From Candidatus Acidiferrales bacterium (GTDB lineage Bacteria; Acidobacteriota; Terriglobia; Acidiferrales; UBA7541), in assembly GCA_030044295.1 (NCBI GenBank), contig JASHWB010000106.1, positions 1-6,412 on the forward strand: a DNA stretch of 6,412 bases, in the 5' to 3' direction. Shown here piece by piece: positions 5,274-6,412 of the stretch. Both the position numbers and the translations under genes were made by a program. Each line of letters opens with the position of its first letter. Positions within the stretch are counted from its first letter, which is position 1. Below the pieces are notes generated by a model that worked only from the letters and a program-made list of their open reading frames with translations, was not told the DNA's origin and did no database searches.

Positions 5274-6412
5274 TTGGTACATGACGAGAAGTTCCTGTTT
5301 ACGTCGGAATCTGTGACCGAGGGTCACCCCGACAAAATCGCCGATCAGATTTCGGACACCGTGCTGGACACGGTGATGCAGCACGACCCGATGGGCCGCG
5401 TGGCCTGCGAGACGCTGGTGACCACCGGACTGGTGGTGGTAGCCGGCGAGATCACCATTAAAAAGGAAGCGCGCGGCGCGCTGGAATACGAGCGCATCGC
5501 CCGCGAAGTAATCAACGACATCGGTTACAACCGCGCGAAATACGGTTTCGATGGCGACACCTGCGGAATCCTCTCTGCCGTGAAGCCGCAGTCGCCGGAC
5601 ATCGCGATGGGCGTTGATACTGGCGGAGCGGGCGACCAGGGGCTGATGTTCGGCTACGCGTGCGATGACACGGCGGAGTTGATGCCCATGCCAATTCAAC
5701 TGGCGCATCAGCTCTGCATGAAGCTCTCCGAAGTCCGCAAGAAGAACGTCGTCGATTTCCTCCGCCCGGACGGCAAATCCCAAGTTTCCGTCGAATATGC
5801 GAATGGCCGCCCGGTGCGCGTCGATACGGTGGTGATTTCCACGCAGCACAGCGACAAGGCCAGCCAATCGGAAATTCGCGAATCGATCATCGAGCACGTG
5901 ATCAAGCCGGTGATCCCGCGCGACATGTTCAACAAGACGACGATTCACGTGAATCCCACGGGGCGATTCGTCACCGGCGGGCCGATGGGTGATGCGGGCC
6001 TCACCGGGCGGAAAATCATCGTGGATACGTACGGCGGCTATGGGCGGCACGGCGGCGGCGCGTTTTCCGGCAAAGATCCATCGAAGGTGGATCGTTCGGC
6101 GTGCTACATGGCGCGCTACATCGCGAAGAACATCGTCGCGGCGGGCCTGGCGCGCAAAGTGGAAGTGCAGCTGGCGTACGCGATTGGCGTCGCCGAGCCC
6201 GTTTCCGTGATGGTCGATACGTTTGGCACCGGCACGCTGCCCAATTCGCAGATCACGGAGCTGATTCGCGGATTTTTCAAGCTGACGCCCAAGGGCATCA
6301 TTGAAACTCTCGATCTGCGACGTCCGATCTACCGCGCAACGGCGGCCTACGGCCACTTCGGCCGGTCAGGGGCGGGCTTCACTTGGGAACGCACGGACAA
6401 AGCGGAAGCGAT
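5274..6412 (+). CDS. metK: S-adenosylmethionine synthetase, 3' end missing
   Basis: The cytosolic enzyme makes S-adenosylmethionine from methionine and ATP, releasing phosphate and pyrophosphate; family members are usually tetramers. The frame starts at TTG 5274 (read as Met: MVHDEKFLFTSESVTEG) and is open to the window edge, giving 379 residues; probably only some 10-20 C-terminal residues are missing. Signatures are GHPDKIADQISD with catalytic His18 and Asp20, GAGDQG at 118-123 followed by LMFGYA, NPTGRFVTGGPMGDAGLTGR, the phosphate-binding GGGAFSGKDPSKVDRSA (260-276), and near the edge TAAYGHFGR and WERTDKAEA. No truncation or missing key residue is visible apart from the edge. The gene has its own promoter-like site and a leader without any SAM riboswitch signature that I recognise, and is probably transcribed apart from the prfB cluster. 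Confidence 0.97.
   Translation, partial: MVHDEKFLFTSESVTEGHPDKIADQISDTVLDTVMQHDPMGRVACETLVTTGLVVVAGEITIKKEARGALEYERIAREVINDIGYNRAKYGFDGDTCGILSAVKPQSPDIAMGVDTGGAGDQGLMFGYACDDTAELMPMPIQLAHQLCMKLSEVRKKNVVDFLRPDGKSQVSVEYANGRPVRVDTVVISTQHSDKASQSEIRESIIEHVIKPVIPRDMFNKTTIHVNPTGRFVTGGPMGDAGLTGRKIIVDTYGGYGRHGGGAFSGKDPSKVDRSACYMARYIAKNIVAAGLARKVEVQLAYAIGVAEPVSVMVDTFGTGTLPNSQITELIRGFFKLTPKGIIETLDLRRPIYRATAAYGHFGRSGAGFTWERTDKAEA

Noticed and set aside
4878..6356. Minus-strand open frame of 492 codons opposite metK
   Set aside because: The plus strand carries unmistakable MetK through nearly all of it; the antisense translation is low-complexity Arg/His/Ala-rich.

Overview
The window is a GC-rich bacterial chromosome segment with all confident genes on the + strand. 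It holds the end of a slipin/stomatin-like SPFH gene, a SPOR-domain membrane protein, apolipoprotein N-acyltransferase (lnt), peptide chain release factor 2 (prfB) and the first roughly 95% of S-adenosylmethionine synthetase (metK). Lnt points to a diderm (Gram-negative-type) bacterium. The gene order, GC-rich codon use and protein flavour suggest an acidobacterium (Terriglobia-like). That placement is inference from general knowledge, not from a search.

Layout: positions 1-4118 form a tight array. Slipin and the SPOR gene are 6 nt apart, the SPOR stop codon touches the lnt ATG, and lnt and prfB are 29 nt apart, so the four are probably one transcript. Three of the four products concern the cell envelope; prfB is a translation factor. 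prfB is split by a classical programmed +1 frameshift: a 26-codon first frame beginning at 2981 ends at an in-frame UGA inside a CUU-UGA-C slippery site, and the rest of RF2 lies in the +1 frame. Starting the gene inside the second frame gives a wrong N-terminus.

Positions 4119-5273 (about 1.15 kb) hold no convincing protein gene. They contain several hairpins, short direct repeats, a 16-bp perfect palindrome, a 14-bp perfect inverted repeat with a related 10-mer about 200 bp upstream (appearance of mobile-element ends without a transposase), and a weak 52-codon minus-strand reading frame ending inside that inverted repeat. A sigma70-like promoter at 5169-5198 precedes metK, which begins at a TTG codon behind a strong GGAGGG ribosome-binding site and runs off the right edge.

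I see no defence system, CRISPR array, rRNA, tRNA or intact mobile element. The points most worth a second look are the RF2 recoding site, the inverted-repeat structure near 4878-4927 and a possibly structured stretch at 4362-4468.
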